Under the pieces are notes generated by a model, which saw only the letters and a list, made by a program, of their open reading frames with translations, made no database searches and had not been told where the DNA came from. The translations under genes were made by a program, and so were the position numbers. From Paraspadella gotoi (taxonomy: Eukaryota; Chaetognatha), in the NCBI GenBank assembly GCA_051294375.1, contig CM119267.1, positions 9,536,339-9,600,338 on the forward strand: a DNA stretch of 64,000 nt, written 5' to 3'. Numbering within the stretch: the stretch's first letter is position 1; each line of letters opens with the position of its first letter. Positions 35,480 through 47,223 of the stretch are shown piece after piece.

Positions 35480-35720
35480 ACGAACCGGCTTGTTTAAGGT
35501 GTTGCGCCGGAGTGATTTTCTAATATTTTAATATTAAAAATTACATAATTATTTAATAAAGCTGCTTAGTATGAACTGAAATAATTTAGTGCGATATGAA
35601 TTACAGCGCATTTACTTCTTGGTCATGTGATCATATTTTCAGGTTTATTATAAGTTAGATAGATTAATAGATGGACTTATAGTTAGTTGTTTCGCTTATA
35701 CTCGCGGCGCAACTAAAAAC
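35480..35720 (-). mobile_element. GTTGCGCCGC inverted-repeat element, copy 1
   Basis: Bounded by TGTTGCGCCGGAGTG (35500-35514) and ACTCGCGGCGCAACT (35700-35714), inverted relative to one another. Similarity to the other copies extends past the first end to about 35480. Short and non-coding. It ends about 25 bases before the first recognisable exon of the FAD oxidoreductase. Confidence 0.65.
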
Positions 35721-35742
35721 AAATGTTCTGACGACTGATCAG

Positions 35743-38700
35743 TATTTGCCTCGGATCTCGGAGCCATCGAAGAATGCTAACGACTTGGAGGAAGTGATCG
35801 AACCGGAAAGAAGGATCGCGGTTCTCGCCAAATGTCAGATCCTCGTAGTCGGCGGGGGACCGGCCGGCCTTTCGGCAGCCTTGGCTGCGAGGTGGGCACT
35901 GTGCGACGAAGATGTATTATATTGTTAATATTTTAACACCACTAGTAATAGGGCACTTAATTGCCCTGTTCTGAAATTGCAGGCGAACGGGAGCTGACGT
36001 AATACTGATGGAAAGATTTGGGTGTTTCGGTGGTGTGATCACCACCGTAGGCATGGAAACCATCGGATGGTAAGTTGGCACAAAAATTGAACAAAAAAAT
36101 GCCGGGCAACTTGGGAAATGACTTGGGGAAAGACGAAGAGAAGGATAAACAAAATAAAATAAGACTACTAGAAAGTCTACGACAAAGTCCATTTATGTTT
36201 ATGAAGTATTTATAACGTAAATTTAGTTTTCGATTACCGTAATCATTACGTATTAAATCAAATTTATTCAAAATGAATACGTTGCAGGTATAGGTACGAA
36301 GGCACTGTAGACTGCGAAGGCATTGGGAAAGAGATGGAGCGGCTAGCTGCTAGAATGGGCGGTGCCCTCAAGTGGCCTTACAACGACAGCCATTGTTTGG
36401 ACGCGGACTTCTTCAAGATCGTCGCCGATCACCTCGTCCGAGAAAGTGGGGTGCGAGTAGTAAATACGTTTTTTATTTCTTGATTAATGGTAATTGTCGT
36501 GAAATTAAACTTTATGAAATAAGTGATATTGAAATATCGTTTTTCTTAAGTTTAAAGAAAAGAAAATCCTCTCAGTTTGACAGCATTTCAATCTTCATAA
36601 CGCTAGCGGATAAGCCAACCTTTTCTATTTTAAAAAAAATGTATATGATTTTTCCTCGTGCTGTCAAAAATGAGAGATCGAACGCAAAAGCTGGTTAAAG
36701 GAAGTTATATCCTGTTTTCGTGGAGTCTTACAGACCACTACTCCACGAGGAATTTTAAATTACGTCGTCGAAAGTATAACGATGCACATGAGTTAAGTGG
36801 AATTCGTTCATCAACAGTTAATACTTAATGGTTAAAGTCCGTAAATCTCGACACATATCTTTCAAATAAGATCTCGCATTTTTTTTATTTCGCTTTCGAA
36901 TTTATTATTCAGGCCTCTTGGCACGAGCCTTTGAACTTCCGCCTTCGCAGTATAAATTTGATTTTTACCATTTAGCCAATAAAATACTGAAAAAAAACAA
37001 CAAAAAAACTGAATAAAATCCTTTTTTTATTTGCTAGCTGAAGTTTTTCGGTTACGTATAATTCAAATCCCGTAATAACTTTCGTTCTTCTGAATTCGAA
37101 TTACCCAATATACATTGAGTTTTTTCCCTCCTTATTTACTGTCAAGGCGGTCGTATTAAATCAACCGATTTAGCCGCTTGTTCCTGACGTAAATTGAAGT
37201 CGAGGCGATGGTGTCGTCTCCTGATTTTACCCACTATGAGTTCTTTTGCCGTGTCTGATATAAATCTTCTTATAATGTTTCCATAAATCACTTCTTCCCT
37301 GAAGTGAAATTTTTTATTCAATATTGCTTTCAAGACATAGTTTACATCAGTTTGTATCTCAGTTGGTTAATTTTTCACAAGTTGATTTCCTTTCACTTTT
37401 ATAGATCCGGCCGATTCTGCACTGTTTGGCCGTAGAAGCGATAATGGATGGTGATGTAATAAAGGTCTGGACATGAAACAAAAAGGATAAAAAGATATTG
37501 AAACAGAAACATTTCGAGAACTATTTTCTTATCAGGGAGTTATTACCGAAAGCAAGTCTGGACGGCGAGCAATTTTGGCCCAACGCGTGATTGACTGCAC
37601 AGGTCAGAAACTAGGGAGTCTTGTCACGATGCGTTAAGCTGCGAGTAATACTAGCCCAGAGTCAGAAAATTTGAACTTACAGACTATATTTTAATGCCCA
37701 CCGCAAGGCGATGCCGACGTGGCGTTCCTGGCAGGCGCCCAATATCGTAAGACGTCCAAAGAAGAGATGATGGGCGTCACCACCGTCTTCAGCGCCAGCG
37801 GGGTGGACAAAAAAAAGTTTCTTCGGCACGCCGGTGTCCAGTTGCCGTTTTTTAAAATATTCCCCCCCCTCCCTCAATACTTTGGTTATTGAACTTAATT
37901 CAATTTAAAAGAAAAACATCCGGCGACGTACAAGGACTGGAGCCGAACGTGGGAACAAGAGACGACGGGGAAAGAGGACGACCTGAAGAGTCCTTATTGG
38001 GACGCAGAGTTCGAAGAGGTCGAGTCGTCACGGACATATCCTTCGATCGGGGATGACAAATTTTAGATCGAAGTTCTTAAATAATATTACATAATATTGC
38101 GTTTGATTAAAAAAAAATAATCGAATGATCAGGCTCGAAAGAAAGGTATCATACCTTCGGACACGAACAACTTGTGCGGATCCTGGTCGGCTTTGTCAGA
38201 CGCAGGTCTGCTTCGCCTTTTGTTTCGGTTTCCGCTCTCGGTTTTAGCTGTTGGTAGTTTTCAGGGGAGGCGACTAACCTAAACCTTGCGCACATGACGG
38301 GATACGACTGTACCGACGTTGAAGACTTGACGAAAGCCGAGATAGAAGGCAGGCAGCAGGCTATGCACGCTCTTAAGGCAAGTAATATTTTTAGCGTTTG
38401 TATGACGTATGTGTATTCCTCCGTGTAAGAAAGAGGGAGAGAGAGAGATTCGAAAATAGATTATAAAAAATAGTCTATAAATTAATCTAGTGACTTGTGA
38501 GGCGATACTCAGTGACCCGACTCATTATTTGGTGCGATAAACAAAGGCACCACCTGAAGCAGGATACCGTCTATCGAGAGATTATTCAAATTAAACGCAG
38601 GCGCTGAAAGGAGTGGTGCCCGGATTCGAAGGCGCCAAATTGCGCAACTTTTCCATGACGCTAGGGACGCGCGATTCGAGGAAAATCCTCGGACGCTACA

Positions 38701-39224
38701 ATTTGACCGGCGACGACGTGCGGAGTCAGGCCAAGTTCGACGACGCCGTTGGGATTTTCCCGGAATTCATCGACGGATACTCGATCCTCATTTTGCCGAC
38801 GACAGGAAGATATTTTCAGGTCCGCTCATTGTTTTTTTTTTGGTTTCCCTTCTTTACAATTATTCTATCACGTCCCTCAACAGGTCCCTTTTCGTTGCAT
38901 GGTTCCGGTGGGCGTGGAGAATTTGTTAGTGGCCGGTCGCTGTGTCGCGGGTGATAAAACTTCGCACGCAGCGATGAGGAATATGATGGCCTGTACCGTC
39001 ACCGGACAGGGAGCAGGTGCTATTTTTTAATTTTAAGTAATTGGAGAATTGAAGCTCGGCGTCAACCGTCTCATTCATGATGATCTACCTTCAAACATAT
39101 CATTTTGAATATGACTTCAGGCGTTGGGGCGGCGATATCTTTGAGAAAGGGCGTGCCTTCGTCCATGGTCGAGATCGAGTCCGTTCAAGAAGAATTGATA
39201 AGACAAGGCGTCAGAATTCATTGA
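35743..39224 (+). CDS. FAD-dependent oxidoreductase (FAD_oxidored-like), at least 12 exons, 5' end not found
   Basis: Flavoenzyme of unknown substrate. Exons: 35743-35891, 35983-36069, 36288-36456, 37405-37464, 37536-37602, 37708-37833, 37912-38018, 38133-38205, 38265-38377, 38601-38819, 38884-39016 and 39121-39224. All join in phase (1407 bases, 468 aa). One intron, 38378-38600, has a GC donor. The dinucleotide-binding motif VVGGGPAGLSAALAARRTG starts near residue 35; RVIDCTGDADVAFLAGA lies mid-protein; LLVAGRCVAGDKTSHAAMRN and TGQGAGVGAA form the C-terminal FAD contact region. The fold resembles the bacterial FAD_oxidored family (PF12831, by memory). No in-frame ATG precedes the first exon, whose acceptor may be GATCAG at 35737-35742. 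Whether it entered by ancient gene transfer is open; many introns show it is now a eukaryotic gene. Confidence 0.88.
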
Positions 39225-41469
39225 GGAGAAACTTAAACTAGGTCGACGTCCGCAATATTTTTTTAAGAGTTAGTTGAACTTTTTTAAAACGTCTGAAACA
39301 AAACAAAGCCGGTCGTTCCTTCCTTGATCTATAATGAAGAGTAATTTATCAAATACTTGGCAGTTGCTTTTTTTTAGTATTGATCTTTTTTCTAAACGTC
39401 TACCGGCTCGTCTCGTCATTTCTGTGTCAAAAAATAACGAGATCATAGTTTGTCTCCTTGCGAAGACTTATCGGGCGGGACGGCTAATTGGTCGGTCACC
39501 GTGAAGGACGGCCGGATTGTAAAGATCAAGGTCAAAGACCGATTTTCTACTGATAAATATATATATTAAAAACAATATCCACAAATTCTATGAAAATTTG
39601 CAAAATTACTTGTTTCACTATTTTCTATTATTATATTTGATAAAGGTTTTACTATTTAATCTATATTATTTTATTATTATATACATATTGCTTATTTTTT
39701 ATTTATCATTATATCTAATAATTCATTTTGGGAGGGGGAGGTCAGTGGTGTCTTCTGCCTTGACAATGAGTGGAGAAAGTTGGCTTTTAAAATCGGGTTT
39801 CATTTTCCAACTCACTGTTTTTAAATTCAATTTTTTATGGGGAACTTTTAGCACTTTTTTAAACAAAGTATTTATTGAGATATTAACAGTATTAATATCC
39901 TCAGAAAGCCCTTAAAAATTTGAAGAGAATGATATAATTACGAAAGCTCTCACATAAAAATTAAGATGCCAGCCTTGGTTTAATTAAGAGAGTTAAAAGT
40001 GAATTATCTAAAATTGTAAATTTTTTAAACAAATATATGACCTGTTTAAATTATTATACATAAAATATTATTATTTATACAAGTATCATGAAAGAGCCTA
40101 GGAAAAAAAGATTTAAGATAGCCAATCACAATTTAATAAAAATCTTAAATTTACCCTCCAGCTATTGATTTTTGGAAAAATGTCTCGTTTTACTTTTAGA
40201 GTATCTTAATTAAATTAAAGCTGGGCCGGTTAAATTTTATAATTTCATAATTGTCTCTTCACTAAAAGGTCTTTAGGTTCTTAAATTTTCTGAGGAAGAT
40301 TTAGTAAAAGTACTACTGTCAAAGTTAAATGCATAGTTAAAAGCGTTGTCTTTTGTTTGAGATTGAGATGTACTGTTTTTTATCCAGTTATTGCTACCAC
40401 TAAGGGGCCCAAGCGATCCTTTTGTTTTTTTATTTAAAGCTTAAAATAAAAATTGGCTTAAATTAAGTTCAGTTAAGTTAAGTTAAAAATACAATTTTAA
40501 AATAGTTTTACGAATTTGATAATTGATTCTTATATTATCACTAAATTATAAAATACTTTATATAATATTAATAATTTGGTAATAAAATTCGAAGATACAG
40601 AAAAGTATATATGAGTATATTATGACCTTTTTGTTTCGAAGTTTTTCCAACCAACCAAGCAACAGTTAAATTTTAATCATACAATTGCGAATTAGGATTA
40701 TCTTTTTATTCACTTCCTTGAAATACAATTTTATCTATCCTTATCGCCCTAGAGTTTAAATTAAAAATAAACTACACCCAAAGATCTACGCCGATATTTT
40801 CATGGAACGTTTTCAATTTTTCGCCCAGCTGAAAAAGTTCTGTCTAAAGTCGGAAACGAAAAAATTTATGCATAAAACGCTATAAACGGAGATCTATGCT
40901 CTCGAGCGCCGCTCACCGTAAACCGTTTGTGTCACGTAACCGGGTTATAAAACTCACGTTTATCGCCAGTAGTTAAATTTATTTGCAGATATAAAAAGCG
41001 AGAAAGTTGAATGAGGAAAAAAAAAACGGAGCGTAAAGTTTATGGGATTTTAACTTTGGAGGAAAAGTGTCTGGGCGGTGAGAACCATGATGATTATGAC
41101 GTCGAAGGTAACGGGAGAATTGAATTAGTTCAAACATTTTTTGGAAGAAGAAAAATTAGAATATGAGATGGCTCCGCATGGAGTAATCCTAATTTTAATA
41201 GATTTAAAATATTGGATACACCTCGAACGAAGGTAGGATCGTGTTCTAACATAAAAAAAAACAAACCAAACAAACAAAAAAACGGTCAATAAAGTAGGAT
41301 GCCTTCATATTTGTGAGACTGTGGTGAGGAGAGAAAAAAACAAGAATCTCTTGGAGTGACAGACGGACAGAAAACCTCAACGAGTCTGCTGATCCGGCAA
41401 AAATCAACTCTATAGATTCGTGAACGACATTCACGCTTCGGCGCCCGCGGAAATAAAGAAACGAGAAGG

Positions 41470-41471
41470 GA

Positions 41472-41513
<42 letters not shown>
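41470..41513. repeat. (GA)n microsatellite
   Basis: About 44 bases of GA repeat, immediately followed by GGGTT repeats. Confidence 0.9.
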
Positions 41514-41516
<3 letters not shown>

Positions 41517-41519
41517 ACT

Positions 41520-41538
41520 TGGGTTGGGTTGGGTTGGG
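41520..41538. repeat. Short (GGGTT)n array
   Basis: About four GGGTT units, G-rich on the + strand. Too short to be a telomere; it could form a G-quadruplex. Confidence 0.7.
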
Positions 41539-42345
41539 TAGAGATATGAACCTCTTTTTCCCCTTTTTTTAGTATTGCCCACTAGAATTTTTTTGACAAT
41601 TCCGTTTGGTCTGACTGTAAAAAAAATTATTTCAGTTATTAACTTTATTTCTGACATAGAAGTACCCTTTTTAATATTATTTTCTTTTTTTCATCATTGA
41701 ATGCCAGAATGACCGAGGACCGAGGTTCAAGGTTGAAATCTCATTTCCTCCTTGTGATCTTTGTCATTGTCAATGGGCAAGAGTATTGGGAATTGGGAAA
41801 TGGGCATGGAAAATCACAAGAATGAAAATCGAAATTTCTTAGAAAAAGAACAGAATAAATTATTAAGTTTGTCTCTTCGTTTGGCGCCACAATTTACGTT
41901 GTCAGCTCTTTTCTTATCTCCCTTATTTTCTTCTTTTCTCATTCATCCATAAATCCATTCATTCCTCTTCTTTCCCATCTTTTTTTTTTATTTTTAAGAA
42001 GTTTTCCCTAGAGTTTCGTTATCTCTATTTCTAGTGTATGTGGTTGACTAAGTTTTTGCGGCCAGATTTGAACCTCGCGACTGTGAAAATTCGTGAGCTT
42101 TTTTCTCCCGGCAATATCGTGGTGCCCTTATTCTTTGCCGAGAATAAAGATAAACTATCCGGCTCAAACTAAACATCAGATGTCCGACTTTCTGGGGATC
42201 GAAAGGCTTTCCAGATTCCCTAATTTATTCGTCCGCATTCGGCATATGTTTTCTCATTCTGTTTGATCCAAAGTCGCTTCGTCGGTAACGTCATCGACCC
42301 GGTCCGGCCGACTGCGCACTTTTTCTCCTTCGTTGTCCTTATCGT

Positions 42346-43430
42346 TTTTTAGTTGCGTTGCGTTTAAGTCACTTATCGGTTGGTCGGCGGGTCGGTCTGC
42401 TGATCTATCCCACTTATATTTAAAATGCTTATAATATGCTTATTTAATACTGTATTATTCTAAATAATGTGATTGAAAGGTTCTAGGTTCTAGGAGAAGC
42501 ATATGTTTATGCATATGTTTTATACTTGTATAATAATATTATTATATAAACATATAAACTGAAACTGAAACTTGGAAAAACATTAAAAAAGATATTTTGA
42601 CATATACTTAAAAATTATATTCAAAATATAAAGGTGCCTCTATAAAATTTTCCACAGTACACTATCAGAACATACAATTCTACTATGTAGTCTTATCTTC
42701 ATGATAAAAATAATCATACGATATATCGTTAATCCCCCAAAAATTATCAACTCCTATTTTTGTTTAGCCTTGTAAATATTATAAGTTTCTTATTAGACAT
42801 TGTGATTAAACTTTCTTTTGTTGTGTTTTGAGATATTTGAAATTAAAGACGAAGTATTACTAATTTTCCAACAGGAATGTTGTACGATATCTATTAAAAA
42901 ACTGGAACAAAAAATAATTTAACCTTGTGTTGTGTAGATGCACTCTTTATTTCCAGAAGACAACACTAATGTCCCTATCCCAAACCGATAAATAATATTA
43001 TATTTAAATATTTAACACAAAAAATAATTTTAACAAATAAATAAAATAATAAATAATAGTTATTATTAAATCTAAAAAAATAAAGATAGTGAAACAAGTA
43101 ATTTTGCAACTTTTATAAATAGAAAGTCTTAACATTGTAAATTATGTAATTTTTAGTTAATATAATTAATATTTTTTATAGAGAATGAGGTATCATTAAA
43201 TTATGCATGTTTTATACTTAAGTCAAGAAACCATATCAAAATACAGTGAAGTGATCAGAAAGTTAATACGGTATAATTTATTTTGTTTTTCGTAAATACT
43301 TTGCAGGTTGGTGATCAACCGTAAGTTGCTTTTTGTACATATATTTGATACTTATGTCGTTACCTGATAATCAGGAAATTCATCCACAAAAGAAAGTCAC
43401 AGCGGCGCAACACCTTGAACTTCCCGCTCT
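42346..43430 (+). mobile_element. GTTGCGCCGC inverted-repeat element, copy 2, carrying nested repeat B
   Basis: Left end TTTTTTAGTTGCGTTGCGTTT (mutated CpGs; written here as TTTTTTAGTTGCG and TTGCGTTT) at about 42345-42365, right end CACAGCGGCGCAACACCTTG at 43398-43417. Its extra length compared with the 240-340 bp copies comes partly from repeat B (42660-43115) inside it. No open frame for a transposase. Confidence 0.6.
42660..43115 (+). mobile_element. Dispersed repeat B, copy 2
   Basis: Same-orientation match to 34955-35440, sharing CAGGAAT, GATATCTATTA, AACCTTGTGTTGT and TTATTTCCAGAAGAC. It is nested in the larger inverted-repeat element. Confidence 0.55.
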
Positions 43431-43894
43431 TGTTTTTTTTTCTATCTTATTTTTAAGCGTCTCGATTGATTCTCGATTCTGACCCCAAAAATGGAAACGA
43501 ATTCGTAAAAGAGTTAGAAATTATTCTTCTGTTCCAAGAGGGACTTCCGGTCGAAGGCCTCGATCCGGGGCGTGCTCGTGGAGGGAGGGTGGGCGTGGAG
43601 GGGGGGAGGCGGGCCCGCGCGGACCGGCGGACCGACCTCTTTCGTTGATCCCGATTTGGCCTTTTAGAATTTTTTGCTTTTTTTTTGGGGGGGGGGGTTA
43701 GGAAGGAGCGAGGTGGGGGAAAGCTTGGCCGACAAAGGGGGGAAAATTTTGTGGGGCAGGAGTCAGAGCCTTTCTTTTTTCATAATCGAAAGCCACACGA
43801 GTCACTTGTCGCGAGCGTTGTCACTTGGAAGAGAAGAGAGAAGAGAAGGAATAGGAAATAAGGAGATGAAAAGAAAGTAGAGAGTAATGTCCTC

Positions 43895-44380
43895 GCTGTC
43901 GAGGTGAGGAAGAAAGGAAGGAAAGATGAAAGGATGGAAGGAAGGAAGAAAGGATGGAAGGAAGGAAGGAAGAAAGCATGGAAGAAAGGATGGAAGGAAG
44001 GAAGGAACGAAGAAAAGAAGGAAGGAAGAAAGGAAAGAAGAAAGGGAGGACGGAAGGAAGGAGGGAAAGAAGTAAGAATGGAAGGATGGAAGGAAGAAAG
44101 GTAGGAAGAAAGGATGGAAGGAAAGAAGAAAGGAAGGAAGGATGGAAGGAAAGAAGGATGGAAGGAATAAAAGAAGTAAGAAAGGATGGAAGGTAAGAAG
44201 GATGGAAGTAAGAAAGGATGAAAGGAAGAAAGGCAGGAAGGAATAATAGGATCGAAAGTTAGGAAGTTAGAAAGGGAAAAAAAAGTAGTGAAGGCAAGAA
44301 GGAATGAAGAAAAAAACCAAGGAAGAATCGAACGAAGTAACGAAGGAAGAAACGAACGAAGGAACCCACCGCGCTGACGG
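43895..44380. repeat. Long polypurine tract (GGAAGGAAGAAAGGAT-type units)
   Basis: Nearly 500 bases almost free of pyrimidines apart from an occasional T. It gives Lys/Glu/Gly/Arg open frames in all forward phases that should not be annotated as proteins. Long mirror-symmetric purine tracts can form triplex DNA. Confidence 0.9.
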
Positions 44381-45169
44381 ACCCCGAAGGATGGTCGTCG
44401 TCCACTTCGCTCCCTGTTTCTGTTTGTTTTTGTTTTCGTTTGTCCAGCGACTCAAGCGACCAAAATATATTCCTTTCCTTCCGTTGACGTCTGTCGCAGC
44501 ATTTCGGGCGTCGCCCCTTTCATGTTTTTTAAACTGCTCTTTGACGTCGCCAGGGTTTTTTTTTTTTATTACGTGTTTTTCTTTCTCTATCCGTCTCGGT
44601 GATATTCATGGGTTCACAGAAAATTCCATCTTTCTCTTTGAATTTTTCCCCTATTTTTTAAAACTTATTAAGTATATAATAATATAATTCCCTTCTTAGA
44701 GTTTTCTCTTCCAAATCCATGATTGTCTTCACATTTTCTTCTTTCTTTCTAGCGGCGCAGATTTTCATCTTCCCGTCATAATTTCACTCTACGTTTTCCT
44801 TCCACCTTAATTCCTTTCTTTTTACGCCCCATAATTTTTAATCTTTTTTTTTTCTTTTTCTCGCTTGTCTTCGTCTCACTTTATCAGCCTTGGTCCCTTT
44901 TTATCTTTCTTCGTCTCTCTCGGTCTCATTTCCCGGATTTTTTTTTCTTCTCATAGCATTTTACCGTTTTTCGTCTCTTTTCGCCGGCCTTTGTTTTCTT
45001 TTCGTCTCTCTTCGTCGCCCTTTGTTTACTTTTCGCCTCTCTTAATCACCCTTTGTTTTCTTTTCCCCTCTATTCGCCTTCATCTTATTTTACTTATCCT
45101 TTCTTTGTTTTTCTTAGTTTCTCTTGGTTTCTCTTTAGTCTTTTACCTTTTTGTCTCTCATTGTCTTCG

Positions 45170-45173
<4 letters not shown>

Positions 45174-45252
<79 letters not shown>
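45174..45252. repeat. (CT)n microsatellite
   Basis: About 79 bases of CT repeat inside duplication copy A; the counterpart is at 48676-48757 in copy B. Confidence 0.95.
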
Positions 45253-45256
<4 letters not shown>

Positions 45257-45369
45257 CACTCCCAACTTCGCGCATCCTTCCTCTTTCCGCTCCTTCCATC
45301 ATAATAATCCTCGTCGGTGACAACCGAGTTTCTTCGCTTCTGGAACGAGGACGCATTTCTCGTATATAT

Positions 45370-45408
<39 letters not shown>

Positions 45409-46249
45409 CTGCAGATTCGATATTCTATACACCCAGAAAAAAACAGGGAAGATGAGCTTACGCTTACTTTCCTAAAACAAACCACGCCGCAGAATTACGC
45501 CGCGTCTGGTCACCCGCGAGTTACCGTCGCAACGCCCCTGTCTTCGTCATCCCGACGCCATCTTGCAAAAAAAAAAGAAAAAAAAAAGAGGCGCTTCGAT
45601 GCCACTATTCACTTCTGCCGTCACTCTTATTTGGGGGGCGCGCGAGCCACCGACTCTCCGTCACAAAATAAAGGGGACTGAGATTCTTCGCCACCAAGCG
45701 GATATTTCTTTTTTTTCAAAAGAGGCTGTCGAGATTCTCCTAGAGGATTTAGAATCTATGCGACGAGTCTTCTCCCTTCCTTCCTTCTCTCCCCAGATTT
45801 CCTCCCCTCTCTCCTCTTGATACGGAGTTTTTAGGGTCACCTTTCATCCGGGTTTCGCGTCCTCGACATTTCAACGCGATTCTTTATTGCGTCTCCGACT
45901 TTTTTTCATTCTATCGCGACGAATCGAGTTTTCTTTTCCATAGAAAAAGATTCTTCCGTCGTTTCTTGGGGCGAGAGACTGACTGACTGAGTAGTCGGCG
46001 TTTTGGCCCTCACGCGAGCGAACGATAAATAAATAAATAAATTTAAAAAAAAAAAAGTAAATAATAAAAAATAAATAATAAATAATAAAAATAAAAAAAA
46101 ATAAAAATAATAATAATAAAAAAAATATAATAATAAAAAAAAATAATAAAAAAAAAATAATAAAAATAATAAATAAATCAATAAAACGTCTAACCCTTCT
46201 ACCAATCAATTTATCAAAAATCTATAAAATCATTGATTAAATATACTCT

Positions 46250-46453
46250 TGTGGATAAGGCGCAAAGTGGGCTGAAGATGACTATCCATAACTTCTATAA
46301 CCCCTCTAGCAGACATGGAACGGGTTACTGGGCTTGGAACCAGGCTTGAGGGTTACGCCGTCCTCTACGCTTCCACCAGGTAGGTAACCGGGTTGGGATT
46401 GAACCCGGTACCTAGTGGTCATGAGCTGATGGCTTTACTCTATCAATGAGCCC
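46250..46453 (-). mobile_element. tRNA-Met-like SINE in duplication copy A
   Basis: Read on the minus strand from 46453: GGGCTCATTGATAGAGTAAAG matches a tRNA D-arm/A box (first 20 bases meant), CTCATGA sits where a CAU anticodon loop would be, and GGGTTCAATCCC is a B box. The anticodon stem does not pair well, so it is a tRNA-derived repeat and not a working tRNA. A GC-rich body follows towards 46250. Confidence 0.55.
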
Positions 46454-47223
46454 AGGGTCAGCAGACTGAAGGTGTCATGCTTATAGGCGGGGTGAACCCT
46501 AGGCAATGCCCGACTACACTCTAAATCATGTAATCAAATAAATCATGAAATTTAATGTCAACAAACATCTCATCACCAGTCGCTCTTTTCACTTGGCGCG
46601 TTTCCACTTTCCCGCCACAAAAACAATTTTTATTTTCGAGAATAAGACATCCGCCTTTGTTGTCTATTTTAACGAGATCTCCTTCGGATGTCGCGCCGAA
46701 AGGCGTCTCTTTTAACTACAGCGCCGCGCCTTTATTGGGCGTCTCTCCTAATCAGGCGACGGGCGCCATGGGAAAGGCGTGGGAGAGAGAGGGAGAGACT
46801 GAGAAAGAGGGAGAGGGAGTCGATGAAAAGGGAACGGAGAAAACAGAAGGAAAAAAAAGAGACGTTTTGTTTTGTTTATCAGTTCGAGCGACTCCGCGGC
46901 TCAGATAAAAATGAAATCAGTGGCCGCGCCAATACATGTAAATCACTTTAAAGGGCTTAAACTGAACTGTGACTGCGGCACTTAAAATATTTTGGTACTT
47001 GCAAAACTATCATATAAATCAAAATATTATTTTTGTTTTGATATATATTATATGATTAAAATGCTTTGATCAAGACATAGAATAAGAAATAGAATAAAAT
47101 AAAATAGAATAATAAAAAAAAATTATTAAAAATATAAAAAATATAATTTTTAAGATATTTAAGATAATAAAAAATTTAAAAACAATTGCTATTTTGTTGA
47201 AGAGCAGGTGCAAGTGACGCTTT

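Larger units (their letters stand above)
39225..42345. other. AT-rich spacer, no gene seen
   Basis: Very AT-rich from 39550 to 40800. It includes a (GA)n tract at 41470-41513, GGGTT repeats at 41520-41538, and a possible Pol III B box on the minus strand near 42065-42080 (GGTTCAAATCT), which suggests a SINE remnant. Confidence 0.5.
43640..47217 (+). repeat. Tandem duplication, copy A (3.58 kb)
   Basis: Starts TTCGTTGATCCCGATTTGGC and ends AAGAGCAGGTGCAAGTGA. Copied head to tail at 47224-50713. Order inside: G-run, purine tract (43900-44380), pyrimidine-rich DNA, (CT)n at 45174-45252, (GA)n at 45371-45407, a GCCATCTTGC motif near 45557, a (TAA)n-like A/T tract at 46027-46180, a tRNA-like SINE, and AT-rich DNA. 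Open frames inside are simple-sequence translations; I see no gene. Confidence 0.9.

Noticed and set aside
41520-41538. Telomere repeat array
   Set aside because: Only about four units inside a chromosome arm next to a microsatellite.
43904-44196. Lys/Glu/Gly/Arg frames in the purine tract
   Set aside because: Simple-repeat translation in several phases at once.
44865-45320. 151-codon frame in duplication copy A
   Set aside because: Pyrimidine-rich DNA ending in (CT)n gives Ser/Leu/Phe; the counterpart in copy B has a different frame.
46395-46453. tRNA-Met gene on the minus strand
   Set aside because: A and B boxes are present but the anticodon stem does not pair and the segment continues into a repeated body, so it is called a SINE.
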